Assembly: GCA_022566435.1 (NCBI GenBank)
Contig: JADFIX010000162.1
Location: 1-7,374, forward strand
Direction: 5' to 3'
DNA: 7,374 nt
DNA from: Planctomycetota bacterium
GTDB lineage: Bacteria; Planctomycetota; Phycisphaerae; UBA1845
Positions 6,625 to 7,374 of the stretch are shown piece after piece; position 1 is the stretch's first letter, and each line of letters starts with the position of its first letter. Under the pieces are notes generated by a model. It saw nothing but the letters and a program-made list of their open reading frames with translations, had not been told where the DNA came from and did no database searches. The position numbers and the translations under genes were made by a program.

Positions 6625-7158
6625 ATGACTGAATACATTCCAAAAGGAAAGCTCTTCTCCACTCGCGTGGTGGTCGACAAAGACTTCGAGGAACTCGTGG
6701 AGCGAAATTACGGCAAACAGGTAGCCGACAGGCTGGAACTCAGCCTCGTTGAAGCACTGTACCTGGTCGAGAAAAAGCGCCTTTCTGTCTCCCGTGAGCG
6801 GAAGCTGTCGTTCACCCGCCTTCTGGGGCATGCCCACAAGAAAGACAAGCGCATGCACGAGCGCTTCACGGTCTTTAAAGATCTGCGGGACCGCGGTCTG
6901 GTGGTCAAAACCGGCTTCAAATTTGGCTGCGATTTCCGGGTGTATCAGCGCGGTGTTGGTGTGAAACGTGGACCCAAAGCCCCATCTGAACACACTAAAT
7001 GGATCGTCTACGCCATTCCAGAAGATTACCGCTCCAGTTTTCAGGAGCTCTCCCGAGCGGTGAGACTCGCTCACTCTATTCGCGCACGAATGCTCTGGGC
7101 ACTCGTGGACAATGAGGGAGATGTCACCTATTTAGAGGTCACCCGCCTCAAACCATAA
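6625..7158 (+). CDS. endA: Archaeal-type tRNA-intron (splicing) endonuclease
   Basis: A 177-residue protein of single-unit EndA length. EndA cuts both exon-intron borders of pre-tRNA at bulge-helix-bulge motifs, leaving a 2',3'-cyclic phosphate; single-unit forms usually work as tetramers. The N-terminal domain spans ~1-90 (VVVDKDFEEL, LELSLVEALYLVEKKRL). The catalytic domain has VFKDLRDRGLVVKTGFKFG, DFRVYQRG with the expected Tyr107, APSEHTKWIVYAI with the expected His123, and ELSRAVRLAHSIRARMLWAL with VDNEGDVTYLEV. Where most homologues read VRK(K/R), giving the third catalytic residue Lys, this one reads IRAR (152-155). It may be inactive, use Arg155, or represent a lineage variant. The ATG is set by the family's N-terminus and the ribosome binding site. 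The gene is archaeal in kind and out of place beside planctomycete genes. Confidence 0.88.
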   Translation: MTEYIPKGKLFSTRVVVDKDFEELVERNYGKQVADRLELSLVEALYLVEKKRLSVSRERKLSFTRLLGHAHKKDKRMHERFTVFKDLRDRGLVVKTGFKFGCDFRVYQRGVGVKRGPKAPSEHTKWIVYAIPEDYRSSFQELSRAVRLAHSIRARMLWALVDNEGDVTYLEVTRLKP

Positions 7159-7159
7159 C

Positions 7160-7168
7160 TTTTAATAG
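7160..7168 (+). promoter_or_regulatory. Possible archaeal TATA box before rps17e
   Basis: TTTTAATAG is an A/T-rich element centred about 26 bases before the ATG at 7190, the distance expected for a TATA box driving a leaderless archaeal transcript. No Shine-Dalgarno sequence precedes that ATG, which fits leaderless initiation. One short A/T-rich match is weak evidence on its own. Confidence 0.3.
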
Positions 7169-7189
7169 CTGCAGTCCCACATGATGTCT

Positions 7190-7261
7190 ATGGGAAGTGT
7201 CAAAAGCGTTGCGATCAAGACTCTTGGCGAAGAAATCCTTACTCAGAACAGGGAAAGATTT
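7190..7261 (+). pseudogene. rps17e: N-terminal fragment of archaeal ribosomal protein S17e
   Basis: The first 24 codons, MGSVKSVAIKTLGEEIL then TQNRERF, follow the start of archaeal/eukaryotic S17e, a small-subunit protein with no bacterial counterpart: short MG(N/S)(I/V)(R/K) opening, IK, a helix, then an RF or KF before DFExNK. After RERF the S17e continuation is missing and flavin monooxygenase sequence follows in the same frame. The gene is thus cut at residue ~24 of about 65. It lies 31 bases after endA on the same strand; the two archaeal genes support each other. The call rests on a short stretch, so it is moderate. Confidence 0.45.
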
Positions 7262-7374
7262 GAAGAAGCCCACGACCTGATCATCAAGTGCTGGACCACT
7301 CCCGGACCCTTCCGTTACGAATCCAAGTATTATCATTACCGGGCGGTTAATCCCTGGGTATTGCCGATGCAAAA
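7250..7374 (+). CDS. Luciferase-like flavin-dependent monooxygenase, internal fragment (3' partial)
   Basis: From RERFEEAHDLIIKCW through TTPGPFRYESKYYHYR and AVNPWVLPMQ the frame matches LLM-class (bacterial luciferase-like) oxidoreductases, which use reduced flavin and oxygen; in that family the next residues are usually KPHPPIW. This motif normally lies in the middle of a 300-450-residue enzyme, so the ~170 residues before it are absent here and the gene runs off the right edge. Upstream, the frame holds an S17e-like start instead, and RERF is shared by both families, marking the probable joint. Substrate cannot be inferred. Confidence 0.65.

Noticed and set aside
6308..6628. Frame-2 ORF ending in an ATGA overlap with endA
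   Set aside because: Only its middle (APGDVVPYAGG to TEEVV) is the second half of the GAF domain. Its start is out-of-frame sequence and its end overlays the tRNA-like fold.
6262..7158. 298-residue open frame joining GAF sequence to EndA
   Set aside because: Between the poly-G run and ATG 6625 the frame is arginine/cysteine-rich out-of-frame sequence; GAF continues in another frame and EndA has its own start and ribosome binding site.
1..7374. CRISPR array, insertion sequence, integrase or toxin-antitoxin system
   Set aside because: No regularly spaced repeats, terminal inverted repeats, transposase or integrase motifs seen; the tRNA 3' half alone is not enough to call an integrated element.

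Overview
The first ~6.1 kb looks like a high-GC planctomycete (Phycisphaerae-like) chromosome. The evidence is a membrane protein with a CPxCGYDLR zinc ribbon, two secreted proteins ending in the D-x-D-x-D-x-D-V-D-L calcium-loop pairs planctomycetes use in exported proteins, and a secreted cyclophilin behind Ig/PKD-like repeats. The taxon is an inference from protein style only.

Layout, left to right: (1) 3' part of a secreted peptidyl-prolyl isomerase (+, 3-1142). (2) prfB for release factor 2 (+, 1182-2295), read through an autoregulatory +1 frameshift at CTT TGA C; automatic callers start it downstream at 1300 and lose the N-terminus. (3) A zinc-ribbon membrane protein (+, 2471-2962). (4) Convergent to these, three minus-strand genes for exported proteins: a jelly-roll-like protein with a dockerin-like tail (3064-3987), a small dockerin-like protein (4086-4538) and a class A beta-lactamase-fold serine hydrolase (4840 to ~6114). 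About 300 bases between the last two hold no convincing gene.

From ~6114 to the end the window becomes a mosaic of unrelated gene pieces. In order: an internal argS fragment (-), fused in frame to the hydrolase; a GAF-domain fragment (+) with a one-base frameshift in a run of eight G; a tRNA-Gly(GCC)-like sequence with a broken 5' acceptor strand; a complete archaeal-type tRNA-intron endonuclease gene (endA), with an archaeal-style ribosome binding site; a TATA-like box and the first ~24 codons of archaeal ribosomal protein S17e; then, in the same frame, an internal piece of a luciferase-like flavin monooxygenase running off the edge. The tRNA-endA-rps17e block makes sense as one archaeal (perhaps Thermoplasmata-like) locus. 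The other pieces have no start or end of their own and several joints fall in short sequence that fits both partners.

The most economical reading is a chimeric metagenomic contig; a true insertion hot spot is less likely and can be tested with read coverage. The most biologically interesting items are the EndA that appears to lack the catalytic lysine, the tRNA abutting its start codon, and the unusual secreted hydrolase with SNN and KGG in place of SDN and KTG. I found no CRISPR array, insertion sequence, or new defence-type system.
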